Positions 5,055-5,305 of a stretch of 5,305 nt of DNA are shown here, piece after piece. Below the pieces are notes generated by a model. The model had not been told where the DNA came from. It did not search any database and saw nothing but the letters and a program-made list of their open reading frames with translations. Source of the DNA: an uncultured Brevibacterium sp. (GTDB lineage Bacteria > Actinomycetota > Actinomycetes > Actinomycetales > Brevibacteriaceae); the NCBI GenBank assembly GCA_902489185.1, contig CABTZC010000162.1, forward strand, positions 1 through 5,305. The letters run 5' to 3'. Positions within the stretch are counted from its first letter, which is position 1. The number at the start of each line of letters is the position of its first letter. Both the position numbers and the translations under genes were made by a program.

Positions 5055-5305
5055 TTACGCGTGTGTCCGCACAAATTCGCGGGCACCTTCAAGATCTTCA
5101 GCAGATTTGATCGCCAGAGTTTCAACACCCTTCATGGAGCGCTTAGCAAGCCCGGTCAACGTACCACCCGGAGCCAGCTCAATGAGGCCCGTAACCCCAG
5201 CCTCAACCAGCGTAGCCTGACACAAGTCCCAACGCACAGGACTGGTCACCTGTGACACCAATGCGTCAACGTATTCGCGACCGGACTGGACGGTTTGACC
5301 ATCAC
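5055..5305 (-). CDS. fabD: malonyl-CoA:ACP transacylase, C-terminal end (partial)
   Basis: The frame is open from the right window edge to the stop at 5055-5057, giving 82 complete C-terminal codons. It reads DGQTVQSGREYVDALVSQVT, then SPVRWD, and later ELAPGGTLTGLAKRS. These match the C-terminal part of FabD, where the SPVRWD segment and the GxxLxGLxKR segment are conserved. FabD moves malonyl from CoA to the ACP serine and supplies FabH and FabF with extender. The catalytic GHSxGE serine and the start lie outside the window. A TTG at 5261 could look like a start of a shorter frame, but conserved family sequence continues upstream of it. The 20-base gap to fabH indicates one transcript. Confidence 0.93.
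   Translation of the reverse strand, partial: DGQTVQSGREYVDALVSQVTSPVRWDLCQATLVEAGVTGLIELAPGGTLTGLAKRSMKGVETLAIKSAEDLEGAREFVRTHA

Noticed and set aside
1..5305. tRNA, rRNA, riboswitch or CRISPR elements
   Set aside because: I found no cloverleaf, conserved rRNA stretch, known aptamer core or regularly spaced repeat array on either strand.

Overview
The window looks like chromosome of a moderate-GC actinobacterium, most likely from the Micrococcales. The grounds are the gene order fabD-fabH-acpP-fabF, the Micrococcales-type acyl carrier protein (serine in a DIDSISMM context), and a secreted PKD-type protein of a form familiar from that order. The genus cannot be fixed from the sequence alone. 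Every gene I can support lies on the minus strand, so transcription runs from right to left.

Right part (about 2307-5305): the type II fatty acid synthesis cluster. In transcription order it holds the 3' end of fabD (malonyl-CoA:ACP transacylase, cut by the window edge), fabH (initiating ketoacyl-ACP synthase III), acpP (acyl carrier protein) and fabF (elongating ketoacyl-ACP synthase II). FabD loads malonyl onto ACP, FabH condenses an acyl-CoA starter with malonyl-ACP, and FabF does the later condensations. The catalytic residues of FabH and FabF and the phosphopantetheine serine of ACP are all present. Two gaps in the cluster carry strong inverted repeats: one between fabH and acpP, and a terminator-like hairpin between acpP and fabF. 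The latter may set the ACP:FabF ratio. A clear intrinsic terminator (2204-2251) closes the cluster.

Left part (1-2184): a separate, tightly packed three-gene cassette of cell-envelope genes. In transcription order it holds an intact lipoprotein gene (1473-2087), a secreted PKD-domain protein (641-1471), and a second lipoprotein gene (40-644). The second is a paralogue of the first but is broken by a one-base deletion near 398/399. The genes are coupled by a TGA-T-ATG junction and an ATGA overlap. The two lipoproteins share a GC-rich signal/linker half with a block about 92% identical over 91 bp, while their AT-richer C-terminal halves have diverged. A perfect 39-bp direct repeat lies just upstream of the cassette (2146-2184) and just after the broken gene (1-39). 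This suggests that the cassette is a duplicating unit and that another copy may lie beyond the left edge. This cassette is the most unusual part of the window. Its function is unknown.
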